Assembly: GCF_031085165.1 (NCBI RefSeq)
Contig: NZ_JAVHTY010000004.1
Span: 434,001-498,000, forward strand
Length of the DNA: 64,000 nucleotides
Origin: Pseudomonas sp. 102515
GTDB taxonomy: Bacteria > Pseudomonadota > Gammaproteobacteria > Pseudomonadales > Pseudomonadaceae
Direction: 5' to 3'
Below are positions 29,587 to 37,023 of the stretch, piece after piece. A program made the position numbers and the translations under genes. Below the pieces are notes generated by a model. It made no database searches. It had not been told where the DNA came from and was given only the letters and a program-made list of their open reading frames with translations. Each line of letters opens with the position of its first letter. The stretch's first letter is position 1.

Positions 29587-30585
29587 ATGACCGATTACTC
29601 CCTCACCCGTCGTAATGTCCTCGTCGGCTCCGCCGTGGGGCTCGCCGCCGCGGCTTCAGGCGCCGCCGTCGCCCAGGAAGGCACCAGCACGACGCGTCCC
29701 GCCAGGCCGCTGCAGGACCCACGCACCAAGTACACCCGCGAGCCCTTCAAGGAGCAGCGCCAGGAATGGCCGGCGCTCACCAGCAAGATGGAGCCGCGTC
29801 CCGATCATGGCGAGACCAGTTATCACGGCTCGGGTCGCCTGGCCGGGCGCAAGGCCCTCATCACCGGCGGCGACAGCGGCATCGGCCGAGCCGTGGCCAT
29901 CGCCTTCGCCCGCGAAGGGGCGGACGTCGCCATCAACTATCACCCTTCCGAAGAAGCCGACGCCCAGGAAGTGGTCAAGCTGATCACCGAAGCCGGTCGC
30001 AAGGCCATCACCCTGCCGGCCGACATCCGTACCCAGGAGGCTTGCGAAGAAGTCGTGAACAAGGCCATCCAGCAGCTCGGTGGCCTGGATCTGCTGGTGA
30101 ACAATGCGGCGTACCAGCAGAGCAAGGCGGACATCCTCGAAATCACCGACGAACAGTTCGACCGGACCTTCAAGACCAACGTCTATCACGTCTTCCGCTT
30201 CAGCAAGGCCGCCATCCCGCACCTGCCGCCGGGCGCCAGCATCATCAACACCGTCTCGGTGAATTCCTACGACCCCGGCGAAGAGCTGATCGACTACGCC
30301 TCGACCAAGGCCGCCATCCTCAATCTCACCAAGGGCATGGCCAAGCAACTGGCGAAGAAGGGCATTCGAGTCAACGCCGTGGCACCGGGTCCGGTATGGA
30401 CGCCGCTACAGGTGGCGGGTGGGCAGTTGGAAGGGCAGATGAAGGAGTTCGGCCAGGACACGCCGCTAGGAAGGGCAGGGCAGCCGGCGGAGTTGGCGGG
30501 GTTGTATGTGGCGCTGGCGGAGGAGGATGCGAGCTTTAGTACGGGGACTGTGGTGGGGGCGTTTGGGGGGAAGGGGATGCCGTAG
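29587..30585 (+). CDS. SDR-family oxidoreductase with Tat signal
   Basis: 332 residues. The N-terminus SLTRRNVLVG and the following hydrophobic Ala/Gly run ending AVAQ look like a twin-arginine export signal, so the enzyme may act in the periplasm. A 50-residue linker precedes a classical short-chain dehydrogenase: cofactor motif TGGDSGIG at 93-100, NNAA near 172, catalytic Tyr237 and Lys241 (YASTK). It resembles the YghA/general-stress SDR group; substrate unknown. It occupies the interval between tRNA-Thr and pilA, where P. aeruginosa carries pilin-modifying genes. Codon use changes sharply after about 30400, to GGG, GCG, TTG, AGG and CTA, unlike the GGC/GCC/CTG-rich body. Confidence 0.85.
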   Translation: MTDYSLTRRNVLVGSAVGLAAAASGAAVAQEGTSTTRPARPLQDPRTKYTREPFKEQRQEWPALTSKMEPRPDHGETSYHGSGRLAGRKALITGGDSGIGRAVAIAFAREGADVAINYHPSEEADAQEVVKLITEAGRKAITLPADIRTQEACEEVVNKAIQQLGGLDLLVNNAAYQQSKADILEITDEQFDRTFKTNVYHVFRFSKAAIPHLPPGASIINTVSVNSYDPGEELIDYASTKAAILNLTKGMAKQLAKKGIRVNAVAPGPVWTPLQVAGGQLEGQMKEFGQDTPLGRAGQPAELAGLYVALAEEDASFSTGTVVGAFGGKGMP

Positions 30586-30638
30586 GTAAGCAGATGAACG
30601 ATAGGGCGGTCAATTGAGGGGATTGGAGTCAACTGCTC

Positions 30639-30670
30639 CGAGGGGATGTCTTTAATAAGACACCCCCTCG
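30639..30670. terminator. Hairpin between the SDR gene and pilA
   Basis: 14-base stem CGAGGGGATGTCTT with AAGACACCCCCTCG, one mismatch, loop TAAT. It sits 8 bases past the pilA stop on the minus strand and could serve both converging genes, though the T run is short. Confidence 0.65.
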
Positions 30671-30678
30671 AATTTCTG

Positions 30679-31149
30679 TTATGGCGTTGTTGGAGTCGTT
30701 ACGCAAGATCCAGGGAGGTATTTTTGCGGGATCGTACCGCCACAAACCCATTGTCCAATTGAAGAGCCCGCAGCGATTGCCGTAGTTCCGCTAGCACCCT
30801 GATATGGAGTAAGAGTCAAAGTCTTTCCATTTACATCACTATTTATATTTTGTGCAGTTACGGTGATAACGCCAGTAGTGGCTGCTGTTGCGATAGAAGC
30901 AACATATTTAGATGTCGCAGTTGTAGACTCGCCACAGCCCCAGGTATTTGCTGTTGCTGGAAGAGTTGTAGCTGTTTGCGTGACTTCAGTGATGGTTGTT
31001 CTGCAGGCAGATGCCGCTAATATCACTTCAGACACTTTCGCCTTCGCAGTGTAGTTTTGATAGGCGGGCAAAGCTACTGCAGCCAAAATACCAATAATCG
31101 CGACCACGATCATCAGTTCGATCAAAGTAAAGCCTTTCTGAGCTTTCAT
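30679..31149 (-). CDS. pilA: Major type IV pilin PilA
   Basis: 156 residues. Leader MKAQKG and mature [20 protein letters not shown] with Glu5, the canonical type IVa pilin. Four cysteines (49, 72, 136, 149) would form two loops; C136-C149 is the D-region near the C-terminus. The tail TTPTTP is Thr/Pro-rich and could be an O-glycosylation site, but no pilin glycosyltransferase gene lies next to it. The gene is noticeably more A+T-rich than its surroundings, as expected for an exchanged pilin allele. Divergent from pilB with a sigma-54 promoter in between. Confidence 0.96.
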   Translation of the reverse strand: MKAQKGFTLIELMIVVAIIGILAAVALPAYQNYTAKAKVSEVILAASACRTTITEVTQTATTLPATANTWGCGESTTATSKYVASIATAATTGVITVTAQNINSDVNGKTLTLTPYQGASGTTAIAAGSSIGQWVCGGTIPQKYLPGSCVTTPTTP

Positions 31150-31196
31150 TCCAAATCTCCGAGGTTGGATCAGGCCAACGTGCCTGTTTGAGGTAT

Positions 31197-31212
31197 AGCA
31201 CAGGCCGTGCCA
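31197..31212 (-). promoter_or_regulatory. Sigma-54 (RpoN) promoter of pilA
   Basis: Minus strand TGGCACGGCCTGTGCT: -24 GG at 31211-31210 and -12 GC at 31199-31198, matching TGGCAC-N5-TTGCW except one base. It is about 50 bases before the pilA ATG and fits control by the PilSR pair at 6281-9198. Confidence 0.85.
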
Positions 31213-31270
31213 AAGAAAAGTGGCGACTGCAGCACGCTTTCTGCGCGATAGGCGTCAACAAAAGGGCAGG

Positions 31271-31294
31271 TGATGACAAAAAATGTCAGCTGTC
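31271..31294. promoter_or_regulatory. Possible PilR binding cluster upstream of pilA
   Basis: Three TGTC cores occur in 24 bases (one on the minus strand in ATGACAAA, two on plus in ATGTCAGCTGTC), 60-80 bases upstream of the -24 element. P. aeruginosa PilR sites contain TGTC and lie at a similar distance. Short motif, so weak evidence. Confidence 0.4.
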
Positions 31295-31361
31295 TGGCGC
31301 CATTTTGCGGGCGGTCTGGGGGGTGCTATAACGCCCGTTGTAGCCAAGGGTAGGAATGACG

Positions 31362-33056
31362 ATGAACGAGACGGTGATGCTATCAGGGCTGGCGCGGCAG
31401 TTGGTGGACGCTCAGCTGCTGGCGGAGGCGGCAGCGCAGCAGGCGGTGGTCAAGGCCAAGCAGGCCAAGGTGCCGCTGGTGACCTATCTCGTTCAGCAAC
31501 GGCTGGTGCAAAGCCGGCCTCTGGCTGAACTAGCGGCTCAGGAATTCGGCGTGCCCTTTCTCGATCTGTCGGCCATCGACAAGGAGCAGTTGCCCAAGGA
31601 CATCGTCAACGAAAAGCTGATGCAACAGCATCACTTCCTGCCATTGAGCAAGAGGGGTAACAAGCTCTTCATCGCGCTGTCCGACCCGACCAATCAGCAG
31701 GCCATCAACGATGTGTCCTTTGGCAGCAAGCTGGCCGTCGAGGTCGTACTGGTCGAAGACGATAAGCTGCACCAGGCCATCGAGCGGTATCTGGATACTG
31801 GCACCGGTGGTTTGGATCTGGGCGATATCGATCTCGACCTGGAAACCGAGGGCGGTGAGCGACCTCAGGAAGCCGTAGCCGGTACCGATGCCGACGATGC
31901 GCCGGTGGTGAAGTTCGTCAACAAGATGCTGCTGGATGCCATCAAGAAGGGCTCCTCCGACCTGCACTTCGAACCCTATGAAAAGATGTACCGGGTGCGC
32001 TTTCGTACCGATGGCATCCTGCACGAAGCCGCGCGGCCACCGGTGCAGTTGGTGTCGCGTATCTCGGCGCGGCTCAAGGTGATGTCCAATATGGATATCT
32101 CCGAGCGGCGCAAGCCCCAGGACGGTCGGGTCAAGCTCAAGGTGTCCAAGACCAAGTCCATCGACTTCCGGGTCAATACCCTGCCCACCCTGTGGGGCGA
32201 GAAGATCGTGATGCGGATCCTGGACTCCTCCAGCGCCCAGATGGGGATCGATGCCCTGGGCTACGAGGATGTGCAGAAGGAGCTCTACCTGCAGGCACTC
32301 AAGCAGCCGCAGGGGATGATCCTGGTGACGGGGCCGACCGGTTCGGGCAAGACGGTCTCGCTCTATACCGGCCTCAATATCCTCAATACCGAGGACATCA
32401 ATATTTCCACCGCGGAAGACCCGGTGGAGATCAACCTGGAAGGCATCAACCAAGTCAACGTCAATCCGCGTCAGGGACTCGACTTCTCCCAGGCGTTGCG
32501 GGCCTTCCTGCGTCAGGATCCTGACGTGATCATGGTGGGTGAGATTCGAGACCTGGAAACGGCGGAGATCGCCATCAAGGCAGCTCAGACCGGTCACATG
32601 GTGATGTCTACCCTGCACACCAACAGCGCAGCGGAAACCCTGACCCGTTTGCGCAACATGGGGGTGCCGGCCTTCAACCTGGCGACCTCGGTCAACCTCA
32701 TCATCGCCCAGCGCTTGGCGCGCAAGCTATGCAACAAGTGCAAGCGAGTTCATGAGGTACCGCGTGAGGCGCTGCTGGCCGAAGGCTTCCGCGAGGAAGA
32801 GATCGGCAGTTTCACCCTTTACCAGCCTATCGGCTGCGAGGACTGCAATGCCGGTTATCGCGGGCGGGTGGGGATCTATGAGGTGGTGAAGATCACCCCG
32901 GCGCTGCAGCAGATGATCATGGAGGAGGGCAACTCCATCGAGATCGCGGCGCGGATGCGCAAAGAGGGCTTCAATGATCTGCGGCGCTCGGGACTGGTGA
33001 AGGCGATGCAGGGAATTACCAGTCTGGAAGAGATCAATCGGGTGACCAAGGACTAG
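31362..33056 (+). CDS. pilB: Type IV pilus assembly ATPase PilB
   Basis: 564 residues from the ATG at 31362 (MNETVMLSGLARQLV), with TAGGA six bases upstream; an ATG two codons earlier has no spacing to that site. N-terminal MshEN-type domain to about 150, GspE core with Walker A GPTGSGKT at 324-331, Asp box STAEDPVEI, Walker B MVGEIRD, and a tetracysteine zinc site C457, C460, C492, C495. It is the cytoplasmic extension motor. Normally followed within a few bases by pilC, but here 209 bases intervene. Confidence 0.97.
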   Translation: MNETVMLSGLARQLVDAQLLAEAAAQQAVVKAKQAKVPLVTYLVQQRLVQSRPLAELAAQEFGVPFLDLSAIDKEQLPKDIVNEKLMQQHHFLPLSKRGNKLFIALSDPTNQQAINDVSFGSKLAVEVVLVEDDKLHQAIERYLDTGTGGLDLGDIDLDLETEGGERPQEAVAGTDADDAPVVKFVNKMLLDAIKKGSSDLHFEPYEKMYRVRFRTDGILHEAARPPVQLVSRISARLKVMSNMDISERRKPQDGRVKLKVSKTKSIDFRVNTLPTLWGEKIVMRILDSSSAQMGIDALGYEDVQKELYLQALKQPQGMILVTGPTGSGKTVSLYTGLNILNTEDINISTAEDPVEINLEGINQVNVNPRQGLDFSQALRAFLRQDPDVIMVGEIRDLETAEIAIKAAQTGHMVMSTLHTNSAAETLTRLRNMGVPAFNLATSVNLIIAQRLARKLCNKCKRVHEVPREALLAEGFREEEIGSFTLYQPIGCEDCNAGYRGRVGIYEVVKITPALQQMIMEEGNSIEIAARMRKEGFNDLRRSGLVKAMQGITSLEEINRVTKD

Positions 33057-33265
33057 CGGACGCCCTAACCCTAGCCCTCTCCCAGCGGGAGAGCGGAATG
33101 GAACGAAGCGCCGGGTCATGGTCGTCCATAAGGTTTTTGCATCCCGGAGCGCCTAGTGTGCTGGTGGGTGGCGCGATGCTTGCCTTCAAAGCCGCAACCG
33201 GCTCTGCATAGAGCATTCTTCTGACGCGTCCGCCAAGGCGGACCGAGCCTTTGTGAGTCGAGGCC
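33057..33265. repeat. Repeat-like insertion between pilB and pilC
   Basis: 209 non-coding bases inside an otherwise tight operon. It opens with CCCTAACCCTAGCCCTCTCC and contains two near-perfect palindromes: CTCTCCC-AGC-GGGAGAG (33077-33093) and GTCCGCC-AA-GGCGGAC (33228-33243). The first part resembles an abundant intergenic repeat of Pseudomonas genomes. No open frame with plausible codon use. Confidence 0.6.
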
Positions 33266-34483
33266 ATGGCCGATAAAGCTATCAAGATGGGCAGCTTCAC
33301 CTGGGAGGGGACCGATCGCAAAGGGACCAAGGTGAAGGGCGAGATGACGGGCTTGAATCCCGCGCTGATCAAGGCGCAGTTGCGCAAGCAGGGCATCAAT
33401 CCGACCCGGGTGCGCAAGAAGTCGATGTCGCTGTTCGGCAAGGGCAAGAAGATCAAGCCCATGGACATCGCGCTGTTCACCCGGCAACTGGCGACCATGA
33501 TGAGCGCGGGTGTGCCCCTGCTGCAGGCCTTCGACATCATCGGCGAGGGCTTCGACAACCCCAACATGCGCAAGATGGTGGACGACATCAAGCAGGACGT
33601 CGCCGCGGGTAACAGCCTGGCCAATTCCCTGCGCAAGCAGCCCCAATACTTCGATGATCTCTATTGCAACCTGGTAGACGCTGGCGAGCAATCCGGTGCC
33701 CTGGAGACCCTGCTGGACCGGGTGGCCACCTACAAGGAAAAGACCGAGGCGCTGAAGAAAAAGATCAAGAAGGCCATGACCTATCCGGCGGCGGTCATCG
33801 TCGTGGCGGTGATCGTGTCGGCCATTCTGCTGATCAAGGTGGTGCCTCAGTTCCAGTCGGTGTTCGAAGGCTTCGGTGCTCAGTTGCCGGCGTTCACCCT
33901 CATGGTCATCGCCATTTCCGAAGTCCTGCAGGAATGGTGGTTGCTGGTGCTCGGCGGGCTCTTCGTACTGGCTTTCGTCCTGCGGCACTTCTACAAGAAA
34001 TCGGAGAAGTTTCGCGATGCGACGGACCGTGGATTGCTGAAGATCCCGTTGATTGGCTCCATTCTCTATAAATCGGCCATTGCCCGTTATGCCCGTACCC
34101 TGGCCACCACCTTCGCGGCCGGTGTGCCCTTGGTGGATGCCCTGGACTCGGTGGCTGGCGCTACCGGCAACGTGGTCTTCCGCAATGCGGTGGAGAAGAT
34201 AAAGGGTGATGTCTCCACCGGCATGCAGCTCAACTTCTCCATGCGTACCACGGGTGTGTTCTCGTCCATGGCCATCCAGATGACGGCCATTGGCGAGGAG
34301 TCAGGCTCGCTGGACGAGATGCTGTCCAAGGTCGCGACCTTCTATGAGGACGAGGTCGACAACATGGTCGACAACCTCACCACCCTGATGGAGCCGATGA
34401 TCATGGCCGTCCTCGGGGTTCTGGTGGGTGGTCTGATCATCGCCATGTACCTGCCCATCTTCCAGCTCGGCTCGGTGGTCTGA
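33266..34483 (+). CDS. pilC: Type IV pilus inner-membrane platform protein PilC
   Basis: 405 residues, GspF family with two T2SSF domains (about 70-195 and 275-395). Motifs FTRQLATMMSAGVPLLQAFDI and YARTLATTFAAGVPLVDALD mark the two copies; three membrane helices (near 170-190, 215-240, 375-400). It couples PilB and PilT to pilin insertion. The stop shares one base with the pilD start. Confidence 0.96.
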   Translation: MADKAIKMGSFTWEGTDRKGTKVKGEMTGLNPALIKAQLRKQGINPTRVRKKSMSLFGKGKKIKPMDIALFTRQLATMMSAGVPLLQAFDIIGEGFDNPNMRKMVDDIKQDVAAGNSLANSLRKQPQYFDDLYCNLVDAGEQSGALETLLDRVATYKEKTEALKKKIKKAMTYPAAVIVVAVIVSAILLIKVVPQFQSVFEGFGAQLPAFTLMVIAISEVLQEWWLLVLGGLFVLAFVLRHFYKKSEKFRDATDRGLLKIPLIGSILYKSAIARYARTLATTFAAGVPLVDALDSVAGATGNVVFRNAVEKIKGDVSTGMQLNFSMRTTGVFSSMAIQMTAIGEESGSLDEMLSKVATFYEDEVDNMVDNLTTLMEPMIMAVLGVLVGGLIIAMYLPIFQLGSVV

Positions 34484-35355
34484 TGGCGCTGTTGGAATTT
34501 TTGGCCAGCGCGCCGCTGGCCGCGGCGCTGTGCGCGCTGGTCCTGGGGCTGCTGGTAGGCAGCTTTCTCAATGTGGTGGTCTATCGCCTGCCGGTGATGC
34601 TGAGGCGGGATTGGCAGGCGGAGGCGCGTGAGGTGCTGGAGCTGCCGGCCGAGCCGGCGGGGGCGCCTTTCAACCTGGCGCGACCCGCTTCCCGTTGCCC
34701 CCATTGCCAGCGCGCCGTGCGGCCCTGGGAAAACGTGCCGGTGCTGAGCTACTTGCTCCTGCGCGGTCGTTGCAAGGGTTGTCAGGCCTCCATCAGCCGG
34801 CGTTATCCGCTGGTTGAGCTCGCCTGTGGACTGTTGTCCGCCTGGGTCATCTGGCACCTGGGCGTGACCTGGCAGGGTGGGGCCTTTCTCCTGCTGACCT
34901 GGGGACTGCTGGCGGCCAGTCTGATCGATGCCGATCACCAGCTGTTGCCGGATGTCATCGTCCTGCCGTTGCTGTGGCTGGGCCTGATCGCCAATCAGTT
35001 CGGCCTGTTCACCAGCCTCGGCGATGCCGTCTGGGGCGCAGTGGCGGGCTATCTGAGTCTCTGGCTGGTATTCCAGCTGTTCCGCCTGGTGACCGGCAAG
35101 GAGGGCATGGGCTATGGCGACTTCAAGTTGCTGGCGCTGCTCGGTGCCTGGGGCGGTTGGCAGATCCTGCCCTTGACCATCCTGCTGTCGTCGCTGGTGG
35201 GCGCCATCCTGGGCGTAATCACCCTGCGGCTGCGGCGAGCGGAAACCAGCACGCCCTTGCCCTTTGGTCCCTATCTGGCCGTAGCGGGGTGGATTGCCTT
35301 GCTCTGGGGTGATCAAATAACCGGCCTGTACCTGAACTTCGCCGGATTCCGATGA
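34483..35355 (+). CDS. pilD: Prepilin peptidase/N-methyltransferase PilD
   Basis: 290 residues. Zinc tetracysteine C72-x2-C75 and C97-x2-C100 in the cytoplasmic loop; catalytic aspartates Asp149 (SLIDADH) and Asp213 (GYGDFK); eight or so membrane helices. It cleaves and methylates PilA and both minor-pilin sets and, in other Pseudomonas, type II secretion pseudopilins. Overlaps pilC by one base and coaE by four. Confidence 0.97.
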   Translation: MALLEFLASAPLAAALCALVLGLLVGSFLNVVVYRLPVMLRRDWQAEAREVLELPAEPAGAPFNLARPASRCPHCQRAVRPWENVPVLSYLLLRGRCKGCQASISRRYPLVELACGLLSAWVIWHLGVTWQGGAFLLLTWGLLAASLIDADHQLLPDVIVLPLLWLGLIANQFGLFTSLGDAVWGAVAGYLSLWLVFQLFRLVTGKEGMGYGDFKLLALLGAWGGWQILPLTILLSSLVGAILGVITLRLRRAETSTPLPFGPYLAVAGWIALLWGDQITGLYLNFAGFR

Positions 35356-35963
35356 CTTCTGCCTGGACCCTCGGCCTGACCGGGGGCATCGGCAGCGGCA
35401 AGAGCGCCGCTGCCGAGCATTTCGCCCAGTTGGGCATCACCTGTGTCGACGCCGACCAGGCCGCCCGCTGGGTGGTGGAGCCGGGACGACCGGCGCTGGC
35501 CGAGATCGCCGGGCATTTTTCGCCGGCTGTCTTGCAGCCGGATGGCAGCCTGGACCGGGCGGCGCTGCGGGCGGCGATCTTTGCCGATCCGGCCGAGCGG
35601 CGCTGGCTGGAAGCCCTGCTGCATCCGCTCATTCGCCAGGAAATCCTGGCGGCCTTGGCTCGCGCAGCGTCGCCCTATGCCATCCTGGTGTCGCCGCTGC
35701 TGTTCGAATCCGGGCAGCGGGCGCTGGTCCGGCGGGGGCTGGTGATAGACGCGCCGGAAGCGCTGCAGCTCGAAAGGGCCATGCGTCGTGATGGTGTGGA
35801 CGAGGCTCAGGTACGGGCCATCCTGGCGGCACAGCTGCCGCGTGCCGAGCGTCTGGCCAAGGCCGATGATGTCATCTGCAACGACGGCGATCTCGCCCAG
35901 CTCCACACCGAGGTGGAGCGCCTGCATTCCTTTTATCTGACCCTTGACGGAGGCCAAGCATGA
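35352..35963 (+). CDS. coaE: Dephospho-CoA kinase
   Basis: 203 residues. P-loop GGIGSGKS at 11-18, [14 protein letters not shown], and the lid SPLLFESG. Last step of coenzyme A synthesis. ATGA overlaps link it to pilD upstream and yacG downstream, the conserved pilD-coaE-yacG order. Confidence 0.96.
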   Translation: MTSAWTLGLTGGIGSGKSAAAEHFAQLGITCVDADQAARWVVEPGRPALAEIAGHFSPAVLQPDGSLDRAALRAAIFADPAERRWLEALLHPLIRQEILAALARAASPYAILVSPLLFESGQRALVRRGLVIDAPEALQLERAMRRDGVDEAQVRAILAAQLPRAERLAKADDVICNDGDLAQLHTEVERLHSFYLTLDGGQA

Positions 35964-36157
35964 GCACTCTCACCGTGGACTGCCCCACCTGTGGCGCACC
36001 CGTGGAATGGAGCGAGAAGAGCGCCAACCGGCCCTTCTGTTCCGACCGCTGCAAATTGATCGACCTGGGTGCCTGGGCGGCGGAAGAACATGCCATCCCG
36101 GGCAATGAGCTGGAAGACGATCTCTATTCCGAAGACCTGAATCGGCGCGGCCACTAA
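35960..36157 (+). CDS. yacG: DNA gyrase inhibitor YacG
   Basis: 65-residue zinc protein with four cysteines, CPTC (9, 12) and CSDRC (28, 32), then [17 protein letters not shown]. Family members bind GyrB. Start overlaps the coaE stop. Its TAA stop overlaps the left end of a repeat element. Confidence 0.93.
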   Translation: MSTLTVDCPTCGAPVEWSEKSANRPFCSDRCKLIDLGAWAAEEHAIPGNELEDDLYSEDLNRRGH

Positions 36158-36328
36158 GCTTTGTCTGAAAAGTGCCTGCGCTCGGCCATGCGGCGTTAAA
36201 AATCCGCTGGGTCGCCAGTCCGATCGGAATGCTCATTTACCGCTCGTAAACTCGAGTGCGAGCCCGATCCGCTTCTTTACAGATTTTGCCTTGCCTGACC
36301 GTCGCTCTGCGACTTCTCAGACAAGCTT
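36156..36328 (+). repeat. Intergenic repeat with inverted ends, copy A
   Basis: 173 bases with near-perfect inverted ends: AAGCTTTGTCTGAAAAGT (36156-36173) and the complement of AAGCTTGTCTGAGAAGT (36312-36328). The centre has CTGGGTCGCCAG, CGGAATGC and the small palindrome TTTAC-CGCTC-GTAAA (36236-36250). A diverged copy lies at 56846-57048. The left end includes the yacG stop. No open frame of its own; looks like a miniature non-autonomous element or a 3' regulatory repeat. Confidence 0.75.
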
Positions 36329-36343
36329 GAGGCGCGCCTTCCC

Positions 36344-36841
36344 CTATAGCCGTTGCGCCCAGGCCTGGGCGGTCGCCTGGGCCGCCTGGCGCAGCTTGGC
36401 GGCCAGCTCGGGTTTCTCGTATTCCAGCGGGCTGGACGCCGTGACCGTATGGATGCGGTCGCGCTTGATGAAGAAGACCTGGGTGCCCAGCAGCGGCTTG
36501 CTGCAGGCGCTGGCGCCTTCGCCCAGGCCGTCGATGGCCTTGCACTCCAGTTGCTCACTGAGCGATTGCACCTGCCGCCGCAGCTTGGGCAGCGCCCGAC
36601 CGCCATTCTCGTAGCCCGCCGACAGGCCCAGCAGGTAGTTGGCCGGTTGCCCGGTGTCGCGATCGGTGAAGGCGCAGCCGCCGGCGATCTGTCGGGCATA
36701 GGCCAGGGGCAGGCCGGAGCTCTGCTGGAGCAGCGGCAAGGGCAGCTGGGCCTGCAGGCTGGCGCAGTCGACGGGCTCGCCGGTGTCGGCGTGGGCGAGG
36801 GCGGCGCCCAGGAGCAGGGGAAGGGCAACGAGGAAACGCAT
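36344..36841 (-). CDS. Hypothetical periplasmic protein
   Basis: 165 residues with a clear signal peptide (MRFLVALPLLLGAALAHA, cut after residue 18). The mature part has four cysteines (VDC, GGCAF, LECK, SACSK) that could form two disulfides, and no domain I recognise. Codon use is typical for the genome. It stands alone on the minus strand between the repeat and recC. Function unknown. Confidence 0.75.
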   Translation of the reverse strand: MRFLVALPLLLGAALAHADTGEPVDCASLQAQLPLPLLQQSSGLPLAYARQIAGGCAFTDRDTGQPANYLLGLSAGYENGGRALPKLRRQVQSLSEQLECKAIDGLGEGASACSKPLLGTQVFFIKRDRIHTVTASSPLEYEKPELAAKLRQAAQATAQAWAQRL

Positions 36842-37023
36842 GAAAACATCCTGTCGATGGCCGACGGCCGATAGACCGTGAGTCTACCGGCTGGAATCCC
36901 GTCGCAGGCGGGGAGACGAGGGCGGCTGTGCGCTGCGTCATGCGTCGGTCAGCACATTGTGGACTGGTATCCGGCGCGGGTGATCCTTACCCTGGCCGCA
37001 GACAGCGAACAGCGAGGCGTAGG

